Both the position numbers and the translations under genes were made by a program. A stretch of DNA of 64,000 nucleotides from Eustoma russellianum (lineage: Eukaryota > Streptophyta > Magnoliopsida > Gentianales > Gentianaceae), in contig AP025075.1 of NCBI GenBank assembly GCA_036186865.1, positions 18,192,983 through 18,256,982 of the forward strand, written 5' to 3'. Positions 33,851 through 46,227 of this stretch are shown here, one piece after another (the stretch's first letter is position 1; every line of letters begins with the position of its first letter). The notes below the pieces were generated by a model, which made no database searches, was not told the origin of the DNA, and saw only the letters and a program-made list of their open reading frames with translations.

Positions 33851-34194
33851 TTGTATATTGTGGCGATATCTCAATTAGAGCCTTCACGTTTGCTCGGACC
33901 TGAACATGGCCATCTATAAACGAATTCAAGACCATCTTTATGTTCGTCTTTTTCGATGACCACCAATACGCGCCAAGTAAATTCATCCAATGTTGTGTAT
34001 TCTGAAACTTTTAGGCTTGTAAAATCGGACTTCTTCGTAAACATACAAAACAAGTGCACTTCTATTCTCTTGCCAAATGCAAAATTTTGAACTTCAAATT
34101 CAAATTTATATATATTGTTGCACATAAGAGTATGTTAATGTATGGGGTAGAAAGAAAGTTTCTAAGAAATTGTTAGCTTTCCTTGCATTTTATA
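33851..34194. other. MULE interior beyond the transposase remnant
   Basis: About 340 bp before the copia insertion. The plus strand is closed in all frames. A minus-strand 84-codon frame (33871-34125) has no motif I know and is probably chance. Confidence 0.4.
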
Positions 34195-36814
34195 TGTTGA
34201 GAAATATGTTTGGATAATTTTCAAAGTCATGATTTTAAGTGTTACATGCCATGAAAATATCACACGTGATGTTACAAATGATTAAGAGTTGAAACATATC
34301 AATTAAATGAAGAAAAATGACATCGATCTCTCAGGTTATTACACTTTGATCGATCCATGTACATTGATTCCTCACATCGATCGATCAATGTAAGACAGAA
34401 AAACCAAGACCTTACCGTGAGACATCGATCTCTAAACCTGAGACACATCGATCAATCGATGTATACATCAAACCCTCACTTTGATCAATCGATGTAGGTC
34501 AGAGGCAAACTCTGAAACTCACTGTGAGACATCAATCTCTGAAGCAGAGGCACTTCAATCGATCGATGTCTAGGGTTTTTAAAAATATTTTTCTAAAATA
34601 TGATAAAATAGTTGCTTTCATTTTTTACATGATTTATATATGTTCATCATGTTGTGATTATGTGCTTTGATGATTATGATTATATCTTGTGACTATTATG
34701 CGGTGAAAGTTTCTACAACTTACTAGAAAGGACAAAATTGATATTTTGAGTTTGTTTAGGTTCTTGACATGGTGAAAATATTTCAAGGATACATTCATCT
34801 GTTATTTACATCACGAAGGTGTTATTATCTTATTTCTGACCATCGGGGTCATTTCTGGAGTTTTCTCTCACCATGAGTATTTTGGTCATTTTATCTTAGA
34901 GGGTAGTTTCGGTATTTTTATTCAAGGAATCTCTTGAGTATCTTATTATCTTCATTCTGGAGTTCATTTATTATATTCTTGAAGATTATTTGGTGGTTTT
35001 TTATTATCTTCTCTCATTTGATGATGTTATCGACGGTAGCGGGATATGTGACGGTATTCGATGTCGCATTCTATTTTTTCTTGAAGAACTTCTTATATAT
35101 GCTATTGGAGAGTATTATTTCTCATCTTGCAGAGATTGAAAAGGTTTTAATGGTGTGAAATTCATCACAACATACAAGGAGAAAAAGTGAGAATTTTGGT
35201 GTTATATGTTGATATAATCTTGTCAACTATTATTTGTTGATTTCTCTTCCAAAAATCTCAGTTGATATACATATATACAGCCTCAAAAACGTCCATTTAT
35301 AGGTGGAAATGACGATGTATTCATTTTATGACTCGGTGACATGTGGGCCAATAAAAAACAAGCTAGTTGGCAAAGTTGCCAGCTTGGGAAATTTGAATGG
35401 TAGCCAACGGCTACTTTAGGCTATTTTGGGGCTGATTTGGTCAAACATTTTGCAGTCTCACATGACCTATTCTTGTTCCAAGAAGTTGAGGGTGTAATGG
35501 AGGGATATGTCATGTTATCCTTGGGTATTATCTTCACCATTTCCACATCATTTTTGAAGACAAAATTTCGGCATAAGGTGTTTCAAAGTGGACCAATTAT
35601 GTTGCTTGTGTTACCAAGTGTACAAGGTTTTATGTGGCAAACTAATGACGTGAAGACAACTAGGACTTAATGATAAAGCTGTTGACACGCTGGAGTTCTT
35701 ATTTTCAAGGCCTATTTCACACTATAAATAGGAGGCAAATGTGAAGAAGAAGAACACACACTTGAAAGCTAAAGTTGAAGCTCACTGTCTTGCTATCTTC
35801 TTCTCTTCATTCTTGTTTCATTATTTGTATAGCCAAGGTGTTCTTGTGATATTACATGAGTAGCTACAAGCCTCTTGTGTCTCATTTGTAAGATTGGTTA
35901 GCCAAATTTATAAGGCTACACCAATAGATGGTAAATGTGTTGCAACCAAGAGTTGCATAGAGGTGATCATCCAAGTCTTGAATGAGATTGGTGTTTAACC
36001 CAAGGATCAAGCTTGGTTCTTGTTGTATTTATGTTCATAGCATAGTGATATCCAAGAAAAGGTGTTCTTTGGGACTAGAGTAGGTCACATTGACCGAACC
36101 AGTATAAATCTTCGGTGTTTTTTTCTTCTTTATACTTTTTTGTTTTTCTGCCCGTTTTCACTATATTTTTCACCCAATTTCACACATCTTAAAAAAATAG
36201 CAAAACACTTTCAAAATTCGTGATTTTTGGTGGAGTTATATTTAAGTCTGTTAGCTTTCATTTTCAACAAGAATCACTTGATTTGAGCAAAGAAAAATTA
36301 GTTTTTCAGTCGCTGCAAGATAACTGCTCTATTCTGGCTGCAATCTGACCAGTTTTAAGAAAATTTGAATTCTATTTTCATCAAGGATATTTTAAGGTCA
36401 GAGACTTTTGAAAACATAAACTAGACATCCTAAGGAGTGTTTTGATATAAAGAGCAGCCTTTTTGGTTGAGTAATAAAAGAGAAATACGTTTTCAAAATT
36501 TAGCACTATTCTGTCCAATTCTGTCCAGATTGACCATCTGAATCTTTTTATTTGGTTGAAGGACCAAAAGATCTTATTTTTGTCTAATTTTGGACAAAGT
36601 CTAGTCAAGAAATTGAAGTTAATTTCTGATAAGTTTCATAATTTTTAGAGTTGTGTACACTGAGTTTTGAATTTTTCAAAATTGGATAGTGAATCTGAGG
36701 AGGTCTCAGATTCTGTTTTCAAAGGAGATTTTAACCAAGGGTGGTAGTGTAATTTCCGCTAACCACTATTCACCCTCCCTCTAGTGGTGTTTACTATAGG
36801 TGTACAGTCCAACA
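34195..36814 (+). repeat. 5' LTR of old SIRE-like element (2620 bp)
   Basis: Near its start (34320-34570) it has a set of cgatcgatcgatgt-like words spaced 30-60 bp apart, alternating with gagacatcgatctct. Short chance frames here (34934-35158, 35437-35670) recur in the 3' LTR. Confidence 0.9.
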
Positions 36815-36815
36815 A

Positions 36816-36831
36816 TTGGTATCAGAGCGAG
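36816..36831 (+). promoter_or_regulatory. Primer binding site, initiator Met tRNA type
   Basis: ttggtatcagagcgag follows the 5' LTR after one base. Confidence 0.87.
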
Positions 36832-36936
36832 GCCAACACTACTCAAAGAACTAAGAGTCAACACCATACAAAGAAGACAAGGCCAAGAAACAACAATTCA
36901 TAGTAGCCTGCTTATCTCAAATCAAAGGTACATACA

Positions 36937-38430
36937 ATGACTATTGTTTCTCACAAATGTGAGTTGGAAGGTATGTCTAAACAACGTCCTCCTCTTTTTT
37001 ATGGAAATAATTTTTGTTCATTGGAAACTTAGAATGAGTCCATTCATAATGGCTATAGGCATTAATTTATGGTTTATAGTTGAAGATGGACCGTACATTC
37101 CAATGAAAGTTGTACAAGTAAATGGTGTAACACAGAAAGTAGAAAAATATAAAAGTGAATGGTCATCCAAAGATAAAAAGAAAATGTCTATGAATGCTAA
37201 AGCTATGAAATTACTTTTAAATGGACTTACGACTTCTGAAGCAGGATATGTGTAAAATTGCACTAGCGCACATGCATTGTGGAAATCTTTAGAGTTAAAG
37301 CATGAAGGTACTAGCGATGTAAGCGAGTCTAAAATAAACATGCTTATGACTGCACTAGAATCGTTTAAAATGTTGCCAAACAAATCCATAACATCTATGG
37401 ATTTGAGAATTAATAATATTTTCAATGCACTTGAAGCTTTAGGAAAATCTTTTACCAACAACAAAAAGATTCAAAAAGTTCTACGGAGTCTTCCTGCTGA
37501 ATAGGATCCAAAGGTAACAGTAATCGAGAGACAAAGTCAATCACTAAGATGGATGAATTGATCGATTCACTTAGAGTTTACGAGGTAAAACTGAACCAAA
37601 GAAAGTCCGAATCATCTAAATCATCCGGTAAGTCTATTGCTTTCAAATAAATTGAGTCACATTCAAATAATGATGAAAGTAATAGCAATAGTGAATTAGA
37701 CGATGATTTAATATTAATAGCAAGAAAACTTAGAAATTTTTTCTAAGGGCCTAATAGAAATGGAAAACGATATTCTTCTTCTACTTCTTCTCAACTTAGA
37801 AAAAATAATTCTAACAAGTGATATAATAAAGAGATAAATTCTATGAATGTGGTCAAAAAGGACACATCTCTTATGATTGTCCGACTAAGAAAAACGCCAA
37901 CAACAATAATAATAAGAATAAACAAGACAAGGAAGCGCAAAAGCCTAAGGCAAATGAGTCCAAGTCAAGAAGAGGCAAACAAGCAATAAAGGCGAGCATA
38001 TGGAGCGACTCATCCGACTCAGAATCTGATACTGAGAAAGCTCAAGTCTGATTCATATCCAACGAGGTAAGTTCTTCATCCGATATAGATTCTGATTGTG
38101 AAATGTCATTTGATGAAATGTGCGAAAAATTTCTAAAGATGCATGCTCACTGTAAAAGGCTATCTAAAGAAAAGAAGAAACTAATTGAAGAAAATGACAA
38201 GTTGAAGACGTCCAACTTAGAATTTTCCCATCAATTAGAATCTTTTAAACAAGAGTCTACTAATACTCTTGATTCTTTAGAGATTAAAATTGAATCATAT
38301 AGGAAATATGAACAAACATTAAAAACTGAAAATAATATGTTAAAAACTAAGTTAGATAATTGTGAAAAAGAAATTTCTCAACTTAAATCATCTAAAATAG
38401 ACTTAGAAAAAAATATTAAAACAATTTAAG
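36937..38430 (+). pseudogene. Gag of old SIRE-like element, decayed
   Basis: Begins MTIVSHKCELEGMSKQRPPL. Then, in changing frames: WFIVEDGPYIPMKVV, MNAKAMKLLLNGLTTSEAGY, KHEGTSDVSESKINMLMTAL, LEALGKSFTNNKKIQKVLRS, a zinc knuckle CYECGQKGHISYDCPTKK near 37850 (its start needs a shifted frame), and a lysine/glutamate-rich coiled-coil stretch (38103-38429). At least six stops or shifts. Gag of this lineage forms the particle shell and carries the CCHC RNA-binding knuckle. Confidence 0.88.
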
Positions 38431-41400
38431 TCGGGAACTAACATACTAAACACACTTATATCGTTACAAAAATATGAAAACGATAAAAATAGATTAGGAT
38501 ATAAAGAAGAAAATGTCAAAGTAGATAAAAATACTAAGTTTGTTTCATCAAGTACTAAACAACCTTATAAAGCAACAAAAATAAAATCAACTTTGTCTGC
38601 TACTCCTTCTTCTACTCCTTCTTCTGCTTATTCCAAGGTAAAAATGCAACATGCACCCACAAAAGCACACACATATAAACGTGCAACTAGGCAAAACTTT
38701 GTATCTAGACCACCTATAAATTATGTCTATATGTATACAGATGTATCTTGACAAAATCAAATGCATCCAACTTATTATGAACCTAAATATAGGCAAAATT
38801 CATATAAGGCTTATAGAAATGCATACGAACACATATACATAGCACCATTCAAGAAATAAAATCATATGCCTTTCACTCACTATCAAAGTCGGCCAAGACA
38901 TAATACTTATCAACCAAGATATAATATGTATGACAATGCATCATCTTTTAAATGGAATGGTCAAACACATGCTAATCCTCTTTATTCAACTAATGTCAAA
39001 TATGTGCCTAGAAGGTACATCAAGTTTGGATACCTAAGGGATAATTAAACAAGGATGGTGCCCTAATATTTAAGGACCCAAGTAAAAGTTACCTAAAACT
39101 TTGTCTCGCAAAGAAGACAAGCAGGAGACAAAGTCAAAGAATCTAAAAACCGGGTGTTCAAGGCACATGACTGGCAACCCCAAGTTATTCACCGAACAAG
39201 AGCAAATCGAGAATGGAAGAAAGGTGGCATTCGGTGACAACAACAAAGGATAAGTTGTTGGAAAAGGAACAATTGGAGATCCTAACACATTTCAAATACG
39301 AAATGTGTTGTTAGTAAGCAATCTATCTTACGCTTTACTTAGTATTTTGCAACTTATAGATTGTTGATACAATGTTTCTTTTTTCCCAATTCATGTGATA
39401 TAATAAATGATAAGGGAGAAATCGTATTAAAAGGAAATAGGGATGGTAACATTTATACCCTTTCCTTATATAATATGTTAGATGTAAAGTTAAGTGTTTA
39501 ATATCACATGACTTAGATGTGAACTTATGGCATAGACGACTAGACTATATAGGAATTTCTACTATTGAAAAGTTATCTAAGAAGAACCTTATTAGAGGTA
39601 TGCCTAAGTTAGACTTAGATAATTTTCAACATTGTGAAACATGTATTAAAGGAAAACATATAAAAGAAACATTAAAACCGAAACATGAAGTGAGTACTAG
39701 TCATATACTATAATTGCTTCACTTAGACTTATTGGTCCAAATAGGACAAGAAGTCTAGGTGGACACTACTATGTGTGTGTCATAGTAGATGATTACTCAC
39801 AATACTCATGGACATTGTTATTAACACACAAAGACGATGCTCCATTAGCAATCGAAACTCTGATCAAGCAACTCGAAAATCTTTACAAAGAAAATGTTAA
39901 AAGAACTAGAAGTGATAGTGGTGGAGAATTTAAAAACAAAGATGTAATCAAATTTTGTGAATTATATGGAATAAAACATGAATTCTCACCATCTAGAATA
40001 CCACAACTCAATGGAGTTGTTGAACGTAAAAATATAACGATTCAAGAAATTTCTAGGACAATGCTATGTGAAAATAAAGTACCAAAATTCTTATGGGCTG
40101 AAGCTGTTATTTGTGCATGTTATATTATAAATAGACTTTCAATTAGAAAGAAGTTAAATAAAACACCATGTGAATTAGTAAAAAATAGACAACCTAAGGT
40201 AGATTATCTTTGAGTTTTTGGGTGTGAATGTTTTGTACTTAATCCTAAAGATAATCTAGACAAGTTTGAACAAAAAATCTATTGATTGCATATTTGTTGG
40301 TTATTCAACTAATTCAAGAGCATATAGGTGTTATAATTCTGCATCTAGAAAAATAATTGAATCTATACATGTGAAATTCAATGAGAACGCATATATTGAG
40401 GTTAGTGATAAAACTCAACATAAACAAGAGAATAATGTTAAAAATATGTTTTAATGATGATGATGTATTACTTGAGCATGTACTTGATCATCTAGAACCA
40501 ACTCTCCTTGAACAAGACATGCATGTACCCTTAGGTTAAATAAATGAAGAAATTTTGCAATTGAAAAGTAGTACAACTAACTTGCAAGATGATCCAATTG
40601 TATACGACAATGTTCACATTAATGAAACATTTGAACAAGATGAGGGTAAACCTAATCAACCTAGGAATTGATGGCTTATGAAATATAAACATAAACACCC
40701 TAAAGAGTTAATCGTTGAGAATCCAAGTGTTAGGGTTAGAACACATAGAAACATAAGTCAAGCTGGAGGACATATCGTAATCTCGCACTTAGAACCTAAG
40801 AATGTTAAAGAAGCCTTAGATGATATATCATGGATAGATCCCATACATGAGGAATTGAACCAATTTACCAGGAACAACGTGTGGGACTTAATACCTAAAC
40901 CCGAAAATAAATCTATAATAGGTACAAAATGGGTATTTAGGAATAAAATGGATGAACAAGGAAATATTACAAGAAATAAGGCTAGGCTAGTCGCACATGG
41001 TTATAATTAACAAGAAGGAATAGATTATGAAGAAACCTTTGCACCCGTTGCACGACTAGTTACAATAAGATTATTACTTGCTATTGCAAGTTTAAGCAAC
41101 ATCAAACTCTTTCAAATGGATATTAAGAGTGCATTCTTGAATGGATACATCCAGGAATAGGTATTTGTCGAGCAACCCCTAGATTCGAAGATCCAAAGAA
41201 TCCTAACCATGTATACAAGCTTAAGAAAGCTTTATATGGTTTAAAACAAGCTCCAAGAGCTTGGTATGATTGATTTGAAAATTTTCTTATTGCAAATAAT
41301 TATCAAAGGGGGACCATAGACAACACATTATTTCTTACAAGAAAAGATAATGATTTATTGATAGTCTAAATATATGTAAATGATATAATCTTTGGATCAA

Positions 41401-42299
41401 CCAATCCTACCTTAGTAAAAGACTTCGAAGAGTGTATGAAGTCTGAATTCGAGATGTCAATGGTAGGAAAATTGAACTACTTTTTAGGGATTCAAATCAA
41501 ACAAACTCCTCAAGGAATCCACATTAGCAAACCTAAGTATGTCAATGATATGATTAAGAAGTTTGGATTTGAATAGTTGAAACCAACACCTACCCCTATG
41601 AGTGTTAGCACCAAACTAGACAAGGGTGAAAATGGTTAACCTTTTGATGACACACTATATAGGTCTATGATTGGATCACTGTTATATTTAACCGCGTCAA
41701 GACCTGATATCATGTTTAGTGTGTGTGTATGTATGCTAGGTTTCAATCTTGTCCTAAAGTCTCACATTACAATGCGGTGAAAAAGATATTTAGATATCTT
41801 AAACACACACCTCACTTAGAACTTTGGTATGATAGAAACACTAAGTGGGAACTGTATGCTTATAGTGATGCTGATTTTGGTGGTTGCAAGTTAGATAGAA
41901 AAATCCACTAGCGGTACATGTCAATTCATAGGAACCAACTTGATCTCTTGGTTTTCTAAAAAGCAAGCTAGTGTAGCACTCTCTACCACTGAAGCTGAGT
42001 ATATATCCTTGAGTTTATGTACTACCCAAATACTTTGGCTTAAACAACAACTTCGTGATTTTGGCATTAAAATGCATAAGATTCCGATTTTCTGTGATAA
42101 CACAAGTGCAATCAATCTTTTTCAGAATCCGGTACTTCATTCTGAGGCCAAACACATTGAGATAAGATATCATTTTCTCCGTGATTATGTTCAAAATGAG
42201 GATATAGTCATAAACCATATAAGAACTGATCATCAAGTAGCTGAATCTTCACCAAACCCCTTAATCAAGCCACTTTTGAAACTTTACGAGCCAAGTTAG
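38431..42299 (+). pseudogene. Pol of old SIRE-like element, decayed
   Basis: Order: protease region near 39130-39260 (SGCS-RHMTGNPKLF in broken frame); integrase zinc region NLWHRRLDYIGISTIEKL and CETCIKGKHIKETL; integrase core CVIVDDYSQYSWT, RSDSGGEFKNKDV, PQLNGVVERKN; RT GTKWVFRNKMDEQGN, FAPVARLVTIRLLLAIA (broken), LYGLKQAPRAWYD, and the site of YVDD, read here as YVND (41370s); RNase H YSDADFGGCKLD, KKQASVALSTTEAEY, FCDNTSAINLFQNPV. Numerous stops. The D to N change in the YVDD box would itself abolish RT. Confidence 0.9.
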
Positions 42300-42716
42300 G
42301 TATGATGACTTACGATACAATTGTTTGATTCTATCTTTTGAATGATTTGCAAAATAAAGGGGGAGATAGAATAAGTAGAATAAGGACATGATTTTAGATT
42401 TTAAGTCATGATTTGGAAATTGAATAATAGGTTGAATAATAAGTTAAGTTTTAATTGGTGTTAAATTAGCTTGGAGCATAGCTTAAGGAGGAGAGTGTAA
42501 GTTGAGGGAGAGCACATATGTTAAAAATATAAGTTTTGAAAGTTTGAAAACAAAACATGAGATTTGAAAGTTTGAAAACAATTGGTATAGAATTGGTAAG
42601 GTTTTCAAAACAATTCAATTGGGATAAAATTGGTAGTTATGTGATAAACAATTGATAAAGAGTTGTGACATTAAATCATGTTGAGTTATTTTGAAAATCA
42701 TCCAAAAGGGGGAGAA
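42300..42716 (+). other. 3' untranslated part and polypurine tract of old SIRE-like element
   Basis: AT-rich, no gene. The polypurine tract aaaagggggagaa is at 42704-42716, directly before the 3' LTR; ggggagataga near 42360 is a second purine-rich stretch. Confidence 0.7.
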
Positions 42717-45325
42717 TGTTGAGAAATATGTTTGGATAATTTTCAAAGTCATGATTTTAAGTGTTATATGTCATAAAAATGTCACAAATAATGTTAAAAA
42801 TGATTAAGAGTTGAAATATATCAATTAAATGAAGAAAAATGACATCGATCTTTTAGGTTATTGCACTTCGATCGATCGATGTATATCGATTCCTCACATC
42901 GATCGATCTATGTAAGGCAAAGAAAAACAAAGAACTTACTGTGAGACATCGATCTCTAAACCTGAGATACATCGAACGATCGATGTATACATAGAACCCT
43001 CACTTCAATCGATCGATGTTGGTCAGAGACAAACTCTGAAACTCACTATGAGACATCAATCTCTGAAGTAGAGACACTTCGATCGATCGATGTCTAGGGT
43101 TTTTAGAAATATTTTTTTAAAATATGATAAAACAGTTATTTTCATTTTTAGATGATTTATGTATGTTCATCATGTTGTGATTATGTGTTTTTGATGATTA
43201 TGATTATATCTTGTGACTAATGTGCGGTGGAAGTTTTTACAACTTACCAAAAAAGGCAAAATTGGTATTTTGAGTTTGTGTAGGTGCTTGACATGGTGAA
43301 AATATTTCAAGGACACATTCATCTCTTATTTATCATCACAAAAGTGTTATGATCTCTATTTCTGACCATCGCGGTCATTTTTGGAGTTATCTCTCACCAG
43401 GGGTATTTTGGTCATTTTACTCTCAAGGGCAGTTTTGGTATTTTTACTCAAGGAATCTATTGAGTATCTTCTTATCTTCATTCTGGAGTTCATTTATTAT
43501 ATTCTTGAGGATTATTTGGTGGTTTTCTGTTATCTTCTCTGATTTGATGATTTTATCGATGGTAGCGAGATATGTGACGGTATTTGATGTCACATTCTAT
43601 TTTTTCTTGAAGACCTTCTTATATATGTTATTGAAGAGTCTTGTTCATCATCTTGCAGATATTTTAATGTATTAATGGTGTGAAATTCAGCACAACATAC
43701 AAGGAGAAAAAGTGGGAATTTTGGTGTTATATGTTGACATAATCTTGTCAACTATTCCTTGTTGATTTCTCTTCCAAAAATCTGAGTTGATATACGTATA
43801 TACAGCCTCAAAAACGTCCATTTATAGGTGTAAATGATGATGTATTCATTTTATGACTCGGTGACATGTAGGCCAATCAAAAACAAGCTAGTTGGCAGAA
43901 ATTTGAATGGTAGCCAATGGCTACTTTAGGCTATTTTGGGGCTGATTTGGTCAAACATTTTGCAGTCTCACATGACCTATTCTTGTGCCAAGAAGTTGAG
44001 AGTGTAATGGAGGGATATTCCATGTTATCCTTGGGTATTATCTTCACCATTTCTACATCATTTTTGAAGACAAAATTTCGGCATAAGGTGTTTCAAGGTG
44101 GACCAATTATGTTGCTTGTGTTACCAAGTGTACAAGGTTTTATGTGGCAAACCAATGACGTGAAGACAACTAGGACTTAATGATAAAGCTGTTGACACAT
44201 TGAAGTTCTTATCTTCAAGGCCCATTTCACACTACAAATAGGAGGCAAAGGTGAAGAAGAAGAACACACACTTGAAAGCTAAAGTTGAAGCTCATTGTCT
44301 TGCTATCTTCTTCTCTTCATTCTTGTTTCATTATTTGTGTAGCCAAGGTGTTCTTTTGATATAACATGAGTAGCTACAAGCCTCTTGTGTTTCATTTTAA
44401 AGATTTGTTAGCCAAATTTATAAGGCTACACCAATAGGTGGTAAATGTGTTGCAACCAAGAGTTGCGTAGAGGTGATCATCCAAGTCTTGAATGAGGGTT
44501 GGTGTTTAACCCAAGGATCAAGCTTGGTTCTTGTTGTATTTGTGTTCATAGCATACTAAAATCCAAGAAAAAGTGTTTCTTGGGACTGGAGTAGATCGCA
44601 TTGACTGAACCAGGATAAATCTTTGGTGTTTTTTTCTTCTTTATACTTTTCTTTTTTCTGCTCGTTTTCGCTGCATTTTTCACCCAATTTCACACGTCTT
44701 AAAAAAATAGCAAAACACTTTCAAAATTCATGATTTTATGTGGAGTTATACTTCAGACTATTACCTTTCATTTGCAACAAGAGTCACTTGATTTGAGCAA
44801 AAGAAAGTTAGTCTTTCAATCGTTGCAGGATAACTGCTCCATTATAGCTGTAATCTGAACAGTTTCAAGAAAACTTGAATTCTGTTTTCATCAAGGATAA
44901 TTTAATGCTAGGTCCTTTTAGAAACATAAACTAGACATCCTAAGGAGTGTTTTGATGTAAAGAGCAGCCTTTTTGGTTGAATAATAAAAGAGAAACACGT
45001 TTTCAAAGTTCAGCATTATTTTGTCCAATTCTGTCAAGATTGACCATCTGAATCTTTTTATTTGGTTGAATGGTTAACCAATCTTATTTTTGTCTCATTT
45101 TTGGACAGAGTCTAGTCAAGGCATTGAATTTAATTTCTTAAAAGTTTCATAATTTTTGGAGTAGTGTACACTGAGTTTTGAATTTTTCAAAAATGGGTAT
45201 TGAATCAGAGAAGGTCTCAGATTCTGTTCTCAAAGGGGATTTTAACCAAGGGTAGTAGTGTAATTTTCGCTAACCACTATTCACCCTCCCTCTAGTGGTG
45301 CTTACTGCAGGTGTACGGTCCAACA
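42717..45325 (+). repeat. 3' LTR of old SIRE-like element (2609 bp)
   Basis: Same layout as the 5' LTR with many substitutions and a few small deletions, for example 43890-43900. It ends gtccaaca and then runs straight into MULE terminal repeat sequence. Confidence 0.9.
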
Positions 45326-45334
45326 CCATAGAGT

Positions 45335-45667
45335 TGTAAAATATTTCTACGGTTTTGACAAAATTGTGGTATACCACTAGATATTTTGTGAAAACATGTG
45401 CTTTGTGGTTTTCAAAAAACTGCGTTGCTCTTGGCAGTTATGTGAAAACCACAGAGCATATGACAGTTTTAACAATATCACAATGCGCTTGTCGGTTTAA
45501 CAGAACCGTCAAATGGTGAAATTCAGAATGACATATGGCGGTTCTGTCAAAACCGTCATATGTTTTATAGGACGGTTTTGACATAACCGCCATTTATAAA
45601 AATAGATTTATTTCAAAACTTGTGATAAAATAGGTTTTTTTTTTCTAATAAAACGAATATCTTTCCC
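45335..45667 (-). repeat. MULE right terminal inverted repeat
   Basis: Reverse complement aligns with 29684-29940 over most of its length: shared blocks include the ttattagaaaa edge, catatgtcattctgaattt and gttctgt-aaaacc words. Ends atctttccc at 45667. Confidence 0.78.
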
Positions 45668-45678
45668 GTCATTTTGTG

Positions 45679-46227
45679 GTCTTTTATGCTGTGGGATGCC
45701 CTCTTGTTCCTATAGTTTTTTTATTTTACTTTTTGCCCCTTTTTGGCTTTTGTTTTCTTTGGTATTTATTTTAACTTTGTTTTTCAAATATAAAAAGTTT
45801 ATAGATTTCCACTCTATCCCGTCACTAAAAATGCGTATGTCATATGGTACTCTTCAATTCGGAAGGAAACGAGACTCCTTCTAGAAGAAAACGTATCACT
45901 CGAGGAAAAAAAGCTGGTATCACAAACATTTGCACCTCTTGTTGATTTATATCCACTAAATTGTAACCTTTTTTTAACTTCGTTCCAGAAGAAAACATAT
46001 CGCTCGAGAAAGAAAGAACATACATAAGAGTTCATGAAATGATTTCTCCAAATCATGTGAATAAATAACTCTCTTTTTTTAGCTAGCATTGCAAAAAAGA
46101 TACGACTAGGGCGAGTACCATTAAAAAAGAATGATAGCTGCCTTTTCAAAACTTTTATTTTTAACGTATAGTTTGTAAACCAAAGTGATTTCTTTATACA
46201 TGTAAATGGAGGCGCCATTGGCTGTAA
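45679..46227. other. Spacer of unknown origin with a near-repeat
   Basis: About 550 bp between the MULE end and a truncated copia. It holds two related stretches, ctagaagaaaacgtatcactcgagg (45881) and ccagaagaaaacatatcgctcgaga (45985), 104 bp apart. Frames on the minus strand (134 and 61 codons) overlap each other and carry no known motif. Confidence 0.5.

Larger units (their letters stand above)
34195..45325 (+). mobile_element. Old SIRE-like Ty1/copia element (11.1 kb)
   Basis: LTRs 34195-36814 and 42717-45325, both TGTTGAGAAATATG ... GTCCAACA. Primer site, gag, pol in copia order, and a polypurine tract are present. Flanks ttata (34190-34194) and ccata (45326-45330) match at 3 of 5, consistent with an aged duplication. 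Many stops and frameshifts in gag and pol and visibly diverged LTRs make this the oldest full-length LTR element in the window. The gag sequence is closest to SIRE/Maximus-type Gag from memory. Confidence 0.9.
29684..45667 (+). mobile_element. Mutator-like element (MULE) carrying nested insertions
   Basis: Long terminal inverted repeats at both ends, outer bases close to GGGAAA, and a candidate target duplication gtcgttttatg (29673-29683) against gtcattttgtg (45668-45678), 9 of 11 matching. Inside is a decayed MuDR-type transposase with its own promoter. Without the two later insertions (solo LTR 30450-32560, copia 34195-45325) it would be about 2.7 kb, so its 16-kb size is secondary. No second MULE gene is recognisable. 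Confidence 0.78.

Noticed and set aside
33871..34125. Second MULE gene on the minus strand (mudrB-like)
   Set aside because: 84 codons without known motif, inside the decayed MULE tail; mudrB-like genes are not expected in most MULEs.
34934..35158. Hydrophobic 74-codon frame, with relatives at 43349-43675, 35437 and 43917
   Set aside because: They lie in the LTR pair of the old SIRE-like element and differ between LTRs; hydrophobicity follows from T-rich sequence.
45814..46218. 134-codon minus-strand frame between MULE and copia; plastid origin considered
   Set aside because: No motif, overlapping alternative frame, and nothing that I can match to plastid genes.
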